The notes under the pieces: generated by a model | What the model saw: only the letters and a program-made list of their open reading frames with translations | What the model was told of the DNA's origin: nothing | The model's database searches: none | In this document: piece after piece, positions 8,944 to 18,084 of the stretch | Layout of the letters: every line of letters begins with the position of its first letter | Position numbering within the stretch: the first letter of the stretch is position 1 | Assembly (NCBI RefSeq): GCF_000250655.1 | Contig: NC_016935.1 | Location: 762,001-826,000 of the forward strand | From: Paenibacillus mucilaginosus 3016 | GTDB lineage: Bacteria > Bacillota > Bacilli > Paenibacillales > NBRC-103111 | Length of the DNA stretch: 64,000 nucleotides | Direction of reading: 5' to 3' | Translations under genes and position numbers: made by a program

Positions 8944-9852
8944 ATGGCTGCGGACAATGTGCAGGGAAGTCGGTTTTGGGAACTTGGAAGGGGTTACATG
9001 CGGATGAAGGCCCGTCCGCTGGAGCGGGCCCTGTTCGCATATGAGTTCGAGGGAGGACCTGCCTCGGAAGTCATCGCAGCGCTTGGAGCCTACCGCAATG
9101 AGGACGGAGGCTTCGGGAGAGGCCTTGAGCCTGATATCCGCTGCCGGGCCTCCTCCGTCCTGGCCACGACCGTGGCCCTGCAGCATCTGGCGCTGCTGCC
9201 CAAGCAGGACGGGGAGGAGCTGATCCGCGGGGCGCTCGGGTACCTTACGGCCGTGTATGATCCCCACCTCCCGGGCTGGGAGAAGGTGCCGCCGGCCGTC
9301 CATTCGGCCCCGCGGGCTCCGTGGTGGGACTATCGGGCGCCCGGGACCGACTGGGGGAACCCGAACGCGGAGATTGCCGGTTACTTCAAGGCGTACGAGG
9401 AATGGGCCGTATCGTCCGAGTGGGTGGACGGGCTGGTGGAGCAGGCGGTCCGCCATCTGAACGAGAACTCGACGCTGGACGAGTTTCATGAGCTGCTGTG
9501 CTATCTGCGGATGGCGGAGCGGGTGCCGCTGGCGGTGCAGGCCCGCATGTCCGGCAAGCTCGGAGAGATGGTGGAGCGCTGCACGGTGAAGGAGCCGCAG
9601 GGCTGGGAGGGCTACGAGCTCCAGCCGGTGGGAGCCGTCCCTACGCCGCAGTCCCCATACTATGAGCGGTTTGCGGACGTACTTCCCGCCAATCTGGATT
9701 GGCTGCTTGACCGGCAGACGGAGGAGGGGGCCTGGGAGCCGGCCTGGTCCTGGGGCAGAGACGAAGACGAATGGGCTGCCGCAAGGGAAGAGTGGAAGAG
9801 TGTGATTACACTGAACAACCTGCGAATCCTCCGCGCTTACGGCAGAGGCTGA
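8944..9852 (+). CDS. Terpenoid-cyclase-fold-like protein of unknown function
   Basis: About 302 residues. Repeats such as YRNEDGGFGRGLEPDIR near the N terminus and DWLLDRQTEEGAWEPAWSW near the C terminus resemble the QW-type alpha-toroid repeats of prenyltransferases and terpenoid cyclases. No DxDD or DDXXD catalytic motif is evident, so enzymatic activity is not implied. AGGAGG at 8927-8932 favours the ATG at 8944 over the GTG at 8932, which overlaps it. Similar uncharacterised proteins occur in paenibacilli. Confidence 0.65.
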   Translation: MAADNVQGSRFWELGRGYMRMKARPLERALFAYEFEGGPASEVIAALGAYRNEDGGFGRGLEPDIRCRASSVLATTVALQHLALLPKQDGEELIRGALGYLTAVYDPHLPGWEKVPPAVHSAPRAPWWDYRAPGTDWGNPNAEIAGYFKAYEEWAVSSEWVDGLVEQAVRHLNENSTLDEFHELLCYLRMAERVPLAVQARMSGKLGEMVERCTVKEPQGWEGYELQPVGAVPTPQSPYYERFADVLPANLDWLLDRQTEEGAWEPAWSWGRDEDEWAAAREEWKSVITLNNLRILRAYGRG

Positions 9853-9959
9853 TGAGCCCATGCCGGACCGACAGGCTCTATCAGCATTCCTATGACTCCA
9901 ATGTATCTGCCTGTAAAGTAGTGTGTGGTATAAATTATCCTTGATAGGAGGAGAACAAG

Positions 9960-10040
9960 ATGGATGTGCAGGACCGGAAGGACTTAGCGGCTGCCATCTT
10001 CTGCGCAGGGGGAGGCAGCTCCACATCCATCAGCCTGTGA
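9960..10040 (+). CDS. Possible 26-residue leader-type peptide
   Basis: An ATG preceded by GGAGGAG at good spacing opens a 26-codon frame beginning MDVQDRKD. It ends in TGA whose last base is the A of the next gene's ATG (TGATG). The strong ribosome binding site and the coupling argue that it is translated; it has no recognisable family. It could also be the frameshifted N terminus of the next gene. Confidence 0.4.
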   Translation: MDVQDRKDLAAAIFCAGGGSSTSISL

Positions 10041-10210
10041 TGAAGAATATCCAATACACGGATTACATGTTTTTCTTGCTTGCCGTCATGTATCTTCTGG
10101 ATACGGATTTCAATGAAATGACGGGGGTCACATGGGCTGCGGTCATCGCCATAGGACTCTGGCTTGTCCTTACCATCAGTAGACTTATTCTTAGGAAGCG
10201 GCCGAAATGA
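10040..10210 (+). CDS. Small two-helix membrane protein
   Basis: A 56-residue protein with two predicted membrane helices (~9-22 and ~31-49) and a basic tail, RLILRKRPK. It has no ribosome binding site of its own and probably depends on re-initiation from the 26-codon frame it overlaps. Function unknown. Confidence 0.5.
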   Translation: MKNIQYTDYMFFLLAVMYLLDTDFNEMTGVTWAAVIAIGLWLVLTISRLILRKRPK

Positions 10211-10392
10211 AGCTCAAGCTTAAGGCGGTTAAAATGTTGGACAAGGGCCGGTTATTTCTCCGGTCCGACGTCCTGCCCGAAAAGCTGAAATTGTGATGAC
10301 AAGCGTCGATATAAACCCCAATTGATATAACTCCCAATAGAAATAAAATAGAATTATAGCTTTTGTCTATGAAGATGATAGATTTTATATCT

Positions 10393-10422
10393 TTGTCAGC
10401 CCGGGCTGAAGTATGCTACAAC
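10393..10422 (+). promoter_or_regulatory. Candidate SigA promoter of leuB
   Basis: TTGTCA (10393-10398), an 18-base spacer, then TACAAC (10417-10422), 33 bases before the leuB start codon. Confidence 0.45.
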
Positions 10423-10455
10423 TGAGGTAATGACAACCATTAGGAGTTGAATCGC

Positions 10456-11535
10456 ATGGCAGAAGTAAAGAAAATCGCCGTGATCGCAGGGGACGGCATC
10501 GGTCCTGAAGTGGTCGCGGAAGCAATCAAGGTCATGAAGAAAACCGAGGAAGTGTTCGGTCTTTCCTTCGAATTCGAGCACGGTCTCTTCGGCGGGATCG
10601 CGATCGACGAGAAGGGTACTCCGCTTCCTGAAGATACGCTTGAGATGTGCAAGAAGTCCGATGCCGTACTGCTCGGCGCCGTAGGCGGACCGAAGTGGGA
10701 CAACAACTCGAAGGAGCTTCGTCCGGAAACCGGCCTGCTCGGCATCCGCAAGGCGCTCGGCCTGTTCTCCAACATCCGTCCGGCGAACGTATTCGACTGC
10801 CTCAAGGAAGCTTCCACGCTGAAGCCGGAAGTGCTTGAGGGCACGGACCTCATCGTCGTGCGCGAGCTTACGGGCGGCATCTACTTCGGGGAGAAGTTCC
10901 GCCGTGAAGGCGAGAACGGTCAGGAAGCCGTAGATACCTGCGTATACAACGTAGCCGAGATCGAGCGGATCGTCCGCCAGGCCTTCGAGATCGCCCGCAC
11001 GCGCAGCAAGCGTCTGGCATCCGTAGACAAGGCCAACGTGCTGGAGACCTCCCGTCTGTGGAGAGAAACGGTGAACCGTCTGGCTTCCGACTATCCGGAT
11101 GTGGAAGTGGAGCACGTGCTCGTCGACAACTGTGCGATGCAGCTGCTTCGCCGTCCTTCGTCCTTCGACGTCATCGTGACGGAGAACATGTTCGGCGATA
11201 TTCTCAGCGACGAAGCGGCGATGCTGACGGGCTCCATCGGCATGCTGTCCTCCGCTTCCCTCGGCGAAGGCGCGTTCGGTCTCTATGAGCCGGTCCACGG
11301 CTCCGCGCCGGACATCGCGGGCCAGGGCATCGCGAACCCGATCGCGACGATTCTGTCCGTTGCGCTCATGTACCGCCTGACGTTCGGCTACCATGAGGCG
11401 GCGGAAGCGATCGAGCGTGCGGTGAAGGAAGTGCTGGATGCCGGCCACCGTACGGGCGATATCGCCGTTGACAAGGCTTCGGCCATCGGCACCACAGCGA
11501 TGGGCGACCTGATCGTTAACACGGTCCGCAAGTAA
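10456..11535 (+). CDS. leuB: 3-isopropylmalate dehydrogenase
   Basis: Oxidatively decarboxylates 3-isopropylmalate to 2-oxoisocaproate with NAD in leucine synthesis. The 359-residue length is normal. Characteristic segments are [33 protein letters not shown], the VDNCAMQL region and the [13 protein letters not shown] and [11 protein letters not shown] loops that bind NAD. TAGGAG is 9 bases from the ATG at 10456; the in-frame TTG at 10447 abuts the ribosome binding site and is unlikely. It is monocistronic with its own promoter and terminator. leuC and leuD are not in the window. Confidence 0.97.
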   Translation: MAEVKKIAVIAGDGIGPEVVAEAIKVMKKTEEVFGLSFEFEHGLFGGIAIDEKGTPLPEDTLEMCKKSDAVLLGAVGGPKWDNNSKELRPETGLLGIRKALGLFSNIRPANVFDCLKEASTLKPEVLEGTDLIVVRELTGGIYFGEKFRREGENGQEAVDTCVYNVAEIERIVRQAFEIARTRSKRLASVDKANVLETSRLWRETVNRLASDYPDVEVEHVLVDNCAMQLLRRPSSFDVIVTENMFGDILSDEAAMLTGSIGMLSSASLGEGAFGLYEPVHGSAPDIAGQGIANPIATILSVALMYRLTFGYHEAAEAIERAVKEVLDAGHRTGDIAVDKASAIGTTAMGDLIVNTVRK

Positions 11536-11603
11536 GACAGACAAGGGTTAGGGCTGCGAACCGTTAACGCCGTGAGTCATTAACCTTCTATAGAAACAGC
11601 AGG

Positions 11604-11642
11604 AAAAACTCTTGAGAACGAAGGTTCTTGAGAGTTTTTCTG
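11604..11642 (+). terminator. Terminator after leuB
   Basis: A perfect 16-base inverted repeat (11604-11619 and 11624-11639) with a four-base loop, ending in TTTTT. Confidence 0.92.
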
Positions 11643-11674
11643 TTTAGGGATAATTGTGTCAAAAGTGTGCCAGA

Positions 11675-11689
11675 TTATAATTATTATCA
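11675..11689 (+). promoter_or_regulatory. PerR box
   Basis: TTATAATTATTATCA matches the Bacillus Per box TTATAATNATTATAA at all but one defined position. It lies 20 bases upstream of the -35 of a peroxiredoxin promoter, a known type of PerR target. Fur and Zur boxes share the core, so assignment to PerR rests mainly on the regulated gene. Confidence 0.65.
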
Positions 11690-11709
11690 AAATAAAATGA
11701 CTATAAGAA

Positions 11710-11739
11710 TTGACTGGCATTCATGGATAGTGGTAGGAT
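11710..11739 (+). promoter_or_regulatory. SigA promoter of the peroxiredoxin gene
   Basis: TTGACT (11710-11715), an 18-base spacer, then TAGGAT (11734-11739), with the PerR box just upstream. Confidence 0.6.
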
Positions 11740-11793
11740 TTATATCGTGATCACCACATCGGTAAATCTTATATTCCAAGGAGGAATTTACTC

Positions 11794-12342
11794 ATGACTC
11801 AACGTTTGGTTGGTAAAACAGCTCCGGACTTCACTATGCAAACCGTATCCGGCGACGGTAAAGAATTCGGCCAAGTCTCCCTGTCCGATTACAAAGGCAA
11901 ATGGCTCGTTCTGTTCTTCTACCCGCTCGACTTCACGTTCGTTTGCCCAACGGAAATCACGGCAATCAGCGATGCGGCTGCACAGTTCAAAGAAGTGGAC
12001 GCTGAGATCCTCGGCGTATCCGTGGACAGCATCCACTCCCACCGCGCTTGGATCAACACGCCTGTTGACCAGAACGGTCTCGGCCAGCTGAACTTCCCAC
12101 TGGCTTCCGACATCACGAAGCAAGTTGCCCGTGACTACGGCGTACTGATCGAAGAAGAAGGCATCGCGCTTCGCGGTCTGTTCATCATCAACCCAGAAGG
12201 CGAGCTGCAGTACCAAGTGGTACACCACAACAACGTGGGCCGCAGCGTAGAAGAAACGCTCCGCGTTCTGGAAGCTCTGCAGTCCGGCGGCCTGTGCCCG
12301 ATCGGCTGGAAGAAAGGCGACCAGCACCTGGTTGCGAAGTAA
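11794..12342 (+). CDS. 2-Cys peroxiredoxin (AhpC/TSA family)
   Basis: A 182-residue cytosolic peroxidase that reduces H2O2 and organic hydroperoxides. The peroxidatic cysteine is C51 in FTFVCPTE and the resolving cysteine is C168 in GGLCPIGW, as in typical 2-Cys enzymes. AGGAGG precedes the ATG well. No AhpF is adjacent, so reduction by thioredoxin or a distant AhpF is assumed. Promoter context suggests peroxide-inducible, PerR-repressed expression. Confidence 0.94.
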   Translation: MTQRLVGKTAPDFTMQTVSGDGKEFGQVSLSDYKGKWLVLFFYPLDFTFVCPTEITAISDAAAQFKEVDAEILGVSVDSIHSHRAWINTPVDQNGLGQLNFPLASDITKQVARDYGVLIEEEGIALRGLFIINPEGELQYQVVHHNNVGRSVEETLRVLEALQSGGLCPIGWKKGDQHLVAK

Positions 12343-12371
12343 GACAAGCCTTCCCATATAGGTACCGATCT

Positions 12372-12417
12372 CCCTCGGCCTGCCCTTTTTTGAAAGGGGC
12401 GGGTCTGAGGGTTTTTG
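12372..12417 (+). terminator. Terminator after the peroxiredoxin gene
   Basis: CCCTCGGCCTGCCC pairs with GGGCGGGTCTGAGGG around an A/T-rich apex and is followed by TTTTT. Confidence 0.75.
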
Positions 12418-12462
12418 GCTTCAAGCTGGTTAAGATAGAAGAGAAGGGAGCGGTGCCACCAT

Positions 12463-12846
12463 ATGGAAATCATACCGGGATTAAAGTACAGTGAGACTCA
12501 TGAATGGATTCGCGTCGAAGGCAACCGTGCGGTCATCGGCCTGACGGATTTCGCCCAAGAGGAGTTCGGGATGATCGTCTTCGTCGAGCTGCCGGAGCCG
12601 GGAGACGAACTGAAGGCGGGAGAGCCGATCGGCAGCATGGAATCGGTAAAAACGGTGACGGAGATGTACGCGCCGGTCAGCGGAAAAGTACTGGAGATCA
12701 ATCCGAAGCTGACCGCCAATCCGAGCCTCATTAACATGTCGCCTTACGGTGAGGGGTGGCTGGTCATCGTGGAGATGAGTGATCCGGCCGAGCTGGAACG
12801 CCTCTGGGATGCGGACAAGTACGAACAAACCTATGTGCATGAGTAA
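12463..12846 (+). CDS. gcvH: Glycine cleavage system H protein
   Basis: A 127-residue lipoyl carrier. The lipoylated lysine is K63 in GSMESVKTVTEMYAPVSG; THEWIR near the N terminus and SPYGEGWL near the C terminus are standard. It shuttles the aminomethyl group between P, T and L proteins and can also serve as a lipoate relay. gcvT and gcvP are not adjacent, which is common in Bacillales where gcvH stands alone. It has its own terminator. Confidence 0.95.
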   Translation: MEIIPGLKYSETHEWIRVEGNRAVIGLTDFAQEEFGMIVFVELPEPGDELKAGEPIGSMESVKTVTEMYAPVSGKVLEINPKLTANPSLINMSPYGEGWLVIVEMSDPAELERLWDADKYEQTYVHE

Positions 12847-12848
12847 AG

Positions 12849-12881
12849 AGCAGCCTGACCCTCGGTCGGGTTGCTTTTTTT
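12849..12881 (+). terminator. Terminator after gcvH
   Basis: AGCAGCCTGACC / GGTCGGGTTGCT stem followed by a T run. Confidence 0.82.
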
Positions 12882-12889
12882 AGTGCGCA

Positions 12890-12927
12890 AAATGCCCCAG
12901 CTCCAAGTAAGGCTCGGAACTGGGGCA
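12890..12927 (-). terminator. Terminator for the GH15 gene (minus strand)
   Basis: On the minus strand a GCCCCAG-based arm pairs with CTGGGGC and is followed by ATTTTG. It lies downstream of the GH15 gene and just past the gcvH terminator. Confidence 0.55.
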
Positions 12928-12972
12928 GGAGGCATTGCGTCAGGCGGGCAGAGAGCCTTCTGATGTGGCTCC

Positions 12973-14995
12973 TTACGCCTGCTTGCCGGCGGCGGCCAGC
13001 AGCTTGTTGTACTTCTCCGTGTACTTCACCACGCTGAGGACGTAGGTCGCATGCGACCAGGTCAGCGGGGCGACGGATACCGGCCCGCCGTCGAACGGGT
13101 CCAGCTGCTCGGGGAGCACGCCGCTCTCCATCGCGTGCTTCACGACCCACTCCAGTGTCCTGCGCGGGGACTCGAGATCATCGAGCGTCTTCGCGCATTC
13201 GATCTCCCATTCGGCGATCCACAGGGTGCAGATGATCCAGGGGTTGCCGGGGATGTTCTCGATATCCGAGGAGCGCTGGAAGTAGTAATCGTGATGGTAG
13301 CGCGCCACGCCGCCGATGTCCGTCTTGATGGTGAGGCCTTCGCGGTTCGCCTTCATCGTGGAGACGACGCGGGGGTCATCGGCCGGCAGCACGCCGAACT
13401 CGAAGATGCCGTACACGCTGCTCTCGAGCGTCTTATCCTTGGTCCATACGCCGCCGTCGAGATACAGCCCCCGGACGAACCGGCATTCTTCCTCGTCGTA
13501 CAGATGCTTCAGGATGCCGGTCTTGATCTTCTCCGCCGTGTGGCGGTACCGGCTCGAGCGTTCCTCGTCGCCGAACAGGGAGCAGAAGTTCGCTGCGGCA
13601 ATCAGGCCGCCGTACACCGCAGAGGCCGTGAAGGTGAAGATGCCGTAGCGTTCCTCCCACAGGTCGTAGCTCGGCTTCGGCAGGCCCAGATCGTGCTCCA
13701 TGTAGCTGGACATGAACCGTGCCGCACGCCGGATCAGGGTCCGGTAGAGCGACTGGGGCAGCTCGATCACGCCGTGCCGCTCATAGTCCTGCCACAGGGC
13801 GAACAGTACGAGCGCCGTTTCGTCCTCCTGGATCGGCAGCTGCATGTTGCCTCCGTTGAGGTAAGGATGCCAGGACGAGCCGACCGTTCCGTCCGGATTG
13901 TATTTGTGGTGCAGATAGCCTTCGGGGGAGAGGGCGTTCGCACAGAAGTGGAAGAACGGCGTAATCATGCCCTGGTAGCCGGCCATCGACATCGCATACG
14001 CGATCAGGGCGCCGTCCCGGGGCCACGATGTAGCTGTAATGGTCGCGGTTCGACTGCATGATGTCCGAGTCGTTGGCGGCGATGATCGCCCCGTTGACAT
14101 CCGTCTGTGTCCGGACCATGAGCAGGCTGAACTTGTAGAGACGGATGACCTCCTCCGGCAGGTTGCCGTAATCGCGCTCGGACTTGTTCACCCAGCGCTG
14201 CCAGTAGATCTGCGTCCGGTCGAGCAGCTTGCCGGGATGGCTGTCTTTGACGTAGGCGTCGAGCTTCTTGACCTCTTCGAGGTTCTTGCCCGCCGTCATC
14301 CAGTAATACAGCGTCTCTTCCTGCCGGGGCGGCACATGCATCCGCACGGAGACCGTGCTGTCCACGGAGCCCTGCGCAATGGCATTGCCCATGAGGTGGC
14401 CGTCCTCGGCATCGCGCCAGGTGCCTTCGGCATTATAGAAGCGCTTGACGCCTGTCGTATATTGAAAGAGTCCTTCCGTTCCGGCCAGGCCGTTGAACAT
14501 GAAGTACCGGTCTTTTTTATAATGAAACACGGTGTTGTTCTGGGGGTAATAGGCCGCCGTATCGCCGACTTCGGTCTCGTTGATGACCAGATCCTGGTTG
14601 AAGAACATGCGCACCTCGCGCACTTTGTCCCAGTGGTTATAGACCGAGATGCGCTTGAGATAGATGTCCTCCCGCTGGTGGACGCCGTCATTGATCACAA
14701 GCGAGATCCCGAGGTGGTAGTGCGACGCCTTGACCTGCGTCACGAGCGAATCCTCGACGTACGAAAGCTCGAAGCTCCAGTCCGGGTCCGACAGCCAGCT
14801 GAACGCGCCGTCCACCCAGAGACCGACTCTGCATTGATAGCCGCCGATGTGGTTCAATTGCCCTACATAAGGATAATACAGGTCGCGCATATACGTATTG
14901 CGGTCCAGGTTGATCAAAAACTTCCCGTTTCCGATGACTAAATGTCTAGGCAATGGATCCACATCCTTTTCTATCGCGAATGCTTTCTCTCTCAT
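12973..14995 (-). pseudogene. GH15 family glucoamylase-like hydrolase, frameshifted
   Basis: Two overlapping frames together make one ~674-residue GH15 protein. The N-terminal frame starts at 14995 with a beta-sandwich domain (YYPYVGQLNHIGG, DGVHQRED). The C-terminal frame carries the alpha/alpha barrel (SWPRDGALIAYAM, QEDETALVLFALW, IPGNPWIICTLW). The family motif Y-x-Y-I-W-P-R-D is split: removing one base at about 14026 restores HYSYIWPRDGA, so the lesion is a 1-nt insertion. GH15 enzymes cleave terminal glucose from alpha-glucans. The neighbouring alpha-glucan genes suggest a role in the same polymer's turnover. The lesion could be a sequencing error. The start ATG at 14995 is supported by a good N-terminal match. 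Confidence 0.8.
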
Positions 14996-15305
14996 AGAGT
15001 ACCTTTTTATGACAATCGGGTCAATGTATGAAACCCGGATGAAAACGTGCGGTATCAGGCCTTTCAGGCCGCCTGCGGATGTGCGGCAGTCCGGAACGAG
15101 GCCCGCAGCCGTGCCTATTCTTCCACGCTTACCTTTCCCTATTAACCTACTATTGCCCCTTTGAAGAAAACTATACCGGCGAAAAAAAGAATCCCCGGTC
15201 CGTGAGCGGGGATTCAGGCGGGGAGCGGCGGCTTCCTCCCCGAACGCGCCTCAACTGTGATGGAGCCCCCTCGGAAGCCGATGCCCGCAGGAAGAGGCGG
15301 CGCCT
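14996..15305. other. Intergenic stretch between GH15 and KTSC genes
   Basis: No supported gene. It holds a minus-strand terminator at 15182-15216 and, presumably, the GH15 promoter, which was not resolved. Confidence 0.5.
15182..15216 (-). terminator. Terminator of the KTSC / glucan operon
   Basis: On the minus strand GAATCCCCG pairs with CGGGGATTC and is followed by seven T residues. Confidence 0.87.
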
Positions 15306-15515
15306 TCAGCCTTGGCGGAGCGAACCGTCTACAGCGGTCATCTTCATCACGAGGTCGTAGCGGTTGGGGGACTGCAGCAGGAGCTGGTACTGGTCCGGCA
15401 TCACGCCGCTGCAGGTGTACGTCTGGCCGGTATGATACTGGATGTGCATTTGCGAAGCCTGGTCGTCGTACCTCACATAAGCAATCTGCTTGGAGGGGAT
15501 CGGAATCAGCTTCAT
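15306..15515 (-). CDS. KTSC domain protein
   Basis: A 69-residue protein with the short KTSC-type pattern (SKQIAYVRYDDQASQMHIQY). KTSC domains occur alone or on lysyl-tRNA synthetase-like and nucleic-acid-associated proteins; the function is unknown. GGAGATGG lies 6-10 bases ahead of the ATG. It is about 150 bases after the nucleotidyltransferase gene, in the same direction and before a strong terminator, so it may be the last gene of that operon. Confidence 0.7.
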   Translation of the reverse strand: MKLIPIPSKQIAYVRYDDQASQMHIQYHTGQTYTCSGVMPDQYQLLLQSPNRYDLVMKMTAVDGSLRQG

Positions 15516-15663
15516 GAAGCCATCTCCTTCCGGGGACTCTGGAATTCTTCCGTACGTGCGCTAGGGCATGGCAAACAGGCAGGACAGCGGGAACGAGCGC
15601 TTCCGCCTCCCCGGCAGCGGCAGAAGCCGCCCGCCGCGGTCGCCAGGTTACTATACCGTATGC

Positions 15664-18069
15664 TTACTGAAGAAAATTTAGAATATGGTCCCGGTACCGC
15701 TCCAGCAGTTCGGCGGCATGGGCTTCATGCTCTCCCTGGGCGACGACATTAAAGTGGGGCTCGTCCGAATCGGGCAGCAGCAGCACCCAGCCTCCGTCAT
15801 CATAGAACTTGATGCCGTCGATGAGCTCGACCCGGCGGCCCCGGGTCCGCTCCATCATGCGCCGCATGACCTGTCCCTTGCGGTCCCAGGGGCAGTCCAC
15901 CGTCTCCCGCTGCAGGTATACCGAGGGGATGAGCCCCAGCAGGCCGTGGAGCGCAGCACCGCTGCGGTGGAGGTTGCGGAGCACGAGGCCGGCGGCAAAG
16001 AGCGCGTCATAGAGCGGGTGGAGCGCCATCGCTTCCGAGACCTCCATGATGCTGCGGAGGTTCTCCTTGGTGCGGACCACCCGGCATCCCAGCCCGGCGG
16101 CCAGGCTCTCCAGCAGCTGTGGGGCGCTGACCGGCACACCGATGGCGCTGCCGGGGTAGCTGTGGAAGAACGAGAGATACTGCAGCAGGGTGAGCCGGTC
16201 CCCGGTGACAGGCGTACCTTCGGCGGTCACGAGGCCCATCCCGCGCCCGTCGCTGTCGACCCACAGCCCCAGGTCCGCCTCAAGGCGGGGAACCAGGGAG
16301 GCGAGCTGACCGCGCTGCGCGGCCTCCGGCAGGTGGATGGGTTCGCAGGCCAGGGCCCGCAGCAGCGGATGCAGCAGGCGGAACACGTCGGCCCGTGCCG
16401 CCACCGCCACCCGCAGGGGGGCCAGGCCGTCCGGCTGGCTCTCCAGGGCGGTGGAGCCGGCCACGGACTGGACATACAGCCCGCTGAGCGAATCATCTTC
16501 ATGATAGCTGCCGACCGCTTCATGCGGCGCTCTGCCGTAGTCCTCCTGCCAGAAGGCGTTATCGACCTTGCGTTCGGCGCTTCTCGTCAGCGGCAGTCCG
16601 GTGCCGTCGAAGCATTCGAAGGTGCAGCGGCTGCCGTCTTCGCTGAGCCGGATATGGATGCCGCCGGCTGTGCTCAGCTGCCGGACGGCGAACCGGGCCA
16701 CGGGCGGAAGCACCACGCCGAGGTCGATGACATGGACGCCGACCGAGCGGAATGCCGCGGTCGCGGCGTCCTTCATCACCTCCGCGAAGCCGTCCTCCGA
16801 GCTCGAGACCGTCAGCGCCCGGCCGGCCGCCAGTACCGAGCCGTAAGCGGTGGCGAAGCGGGCGGCGAACTCCGGCGTGATCTCCACGTTCGGGGTGCCC
16901 GATACGCTCCCCGAGCGATACAGGGAGCTCCGCGCCGCGTCGCCCCAGATCAGCGAGGCATTCAGCTGCGTATTTTCCCCAATGCTTTTCTTGGGCCAGA
17001 TCTTGACGCCGGGATGCACGACCGCCTTCGGGCCGATAATGCAGTGGCTGCCCACTACGCTGCCGTCCGACAGCCGGGCGGCTTCACGGCAGACGATGCG
17101 GGAGGCCAGCGTGGAGCCGAGCAGCTCGCTGCCTTCCGCAACCCGGTTGTGGTCCCACAGCACGGTGCGGGAGAGCACGGTGCCGCGCGCCACCTTGTTC
17201 CCTCGGCCGAGAATGCAGTATTCACCGATCTCCGCTCCGTCCTCGACCTCCGTCCCGTCTCCCAGATACGCCGGTCCGCGCAGCGAGGCGTCCGGAGAGA
17301 CGGACACCGAGCCTTCCGCGAAGACGCCCGGAGCAATCTCACGGCCCCGGATACGCACCTTCGCCCGTCCGTCCAGCATATCGAACTGGGTCTGCCGGTA
17401 CTGCTGGAGACTGCCGATATCCGACCAGTAGCCGTCCGCCACGTAGGCATACAGCGGCAGTCCTTCGCTGAGCAGGGAGGGGAAGAGCTGGTTGCTGAAG
17501 TCATATTCGATGCCGGCCTCGAAGCGGTCCAGCACCTCCGGCTCGAGAATATAGATGCCGGTATTCACCGTGTCGCTGAACACTTCCCCCCAGCCCGGCT
17601 TCTCCAGGAACCGGACCACCCGGCCGTCTTCTCCGGCCATGACCACCCCGTACTCCAGTGGATGCTCCACCGAGGTCAGCACCAGGGTGGCAAGCGCCCC
17701 TTTCTCCTTATGGAAGGCGACCGCCGCGGAGAGATCGAAATCCGTCAGGGCGTCGCCGCTGATCACCACGAACGGTTCGTCCAGAAACTCCTGCGCATTT
17801 TTGACGCTGCCGGCAGTGCCGAGTGGCGCCGTCTCCTCGAAATAATGCAGAGAGACCCCGTGGGCTTGTCCATCCCCGAAGTGGTCCCGGATGACATCGG
17901 GAAGATACTGGATCGTGACGGCAATCTCTCCAATCCCGTGCTGCTTGAGCAGCTCGATAATATATTCCATGCAGGGGCGGCCGGCCAGAGGCACCATGGG
18001 CTTCGGGACGTGACAGGTCAGGGGGCGCAGCCTCGTCCCTTTGCCCCCTGCCATAATGACGGCTTTCAT
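15664..18069 (-). CDS. Sugar-1-phosphate nucleotidyltransferase fused to a degenerate phosphohexomutase
   Basis: 801 residues in three parts. Residues 1-235 are a nucleotidyltransferase (MAGGKGTRLRPLT, KPMVPLAGRP, SGDALTDFD, EKPGWGEVFSDTVNTG). Residues ~245-370 are left-handed beta-helix hexapeptide repeats. Residues ~375-800 resemble phosphomannomutase. The mutase part lacks the TASHNP phosphoserine loop: the region reads GGIHIRLSEDGSRCTF. The DGDADR metal loop appears as VDSDGRGMG. The first domain should make an NDP-sugar; mutase activity is doubtful. The start is the ATG at 18069, 9 bases from GGGAG, rather than the TTG two codons upstream. It lies 15 bases after the GH57-GT gene, in one operon, and could supply its donor sugar. 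Confidence 0.82.
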   Translation of the reverse strand: MKAVIMAGGKGTRLRPLTCHVPKPMVPLAGRPCMEYIIELLKQHGIGEIAVTIQYLPDVIRDHFGDGQAHGVSLHYFEETAPLGTAGSVKNAQEFLDEPFVVISGDALTDFDLSAAVAFHKEKGALATLVLTSVEHPLEYGVVMAGEDGRVVRFLEKPGWGEVFSDTVNTGIYILEPEVLDRFEAGIEYDFSNQLFPSLLSEGLPLYAYVADGYWSDIGSLQQYRQTQFDMLDGRAKVRIRGREIAPGVFAEGSVSVSPDASLRGPAYLGDGTEVEDGAEIGEYCILGRGNKVARGTVLSRTVLWDHNRVAEGSELLGSTLASRIVCREAARLSDGSVVGSHCIIGPKAVVHPGVKIWPKKSIGENTQLNASLIWGDAARSSLYRSGSVSGTPNVEITPEFAARFATAYGSVLAAGRALTVSSSEDGFAEVMKDAATAAFRSVGVHVIDLGVVLPPVARFAVRQLSTAGGIHIRLSEDGSRCTFECFDGTGLPLTRSAERKVDNAFWQEDYGRAPHEAVGSYHEDDSLSGLYVQSVAGSTALESQPDGLAPLRVAVAARADVFRLLHPLLRALACEPIHLPEAAQRGQLASLVPRLEADLGLWVDSDGRGMGLVTAEGTPVTGDRLTLLQYLSFFHSYPGSAIGVPVSAPQLLESLAAGLGCRVVRTKENLRSIMEVSEAMALHPLYDALFAAGLVLRNLHRSGAALHGLLGLIPSVYLQRETVDCPWDRKGQVMRRMMERTRGRRVELIDGIKFYDDGGWVLLLPDSDEPHFNVVAQGEHEAHAAELLERYRDHILNFLQ

Positions 18070-18084
18070 TCGCAAACACTCCCT

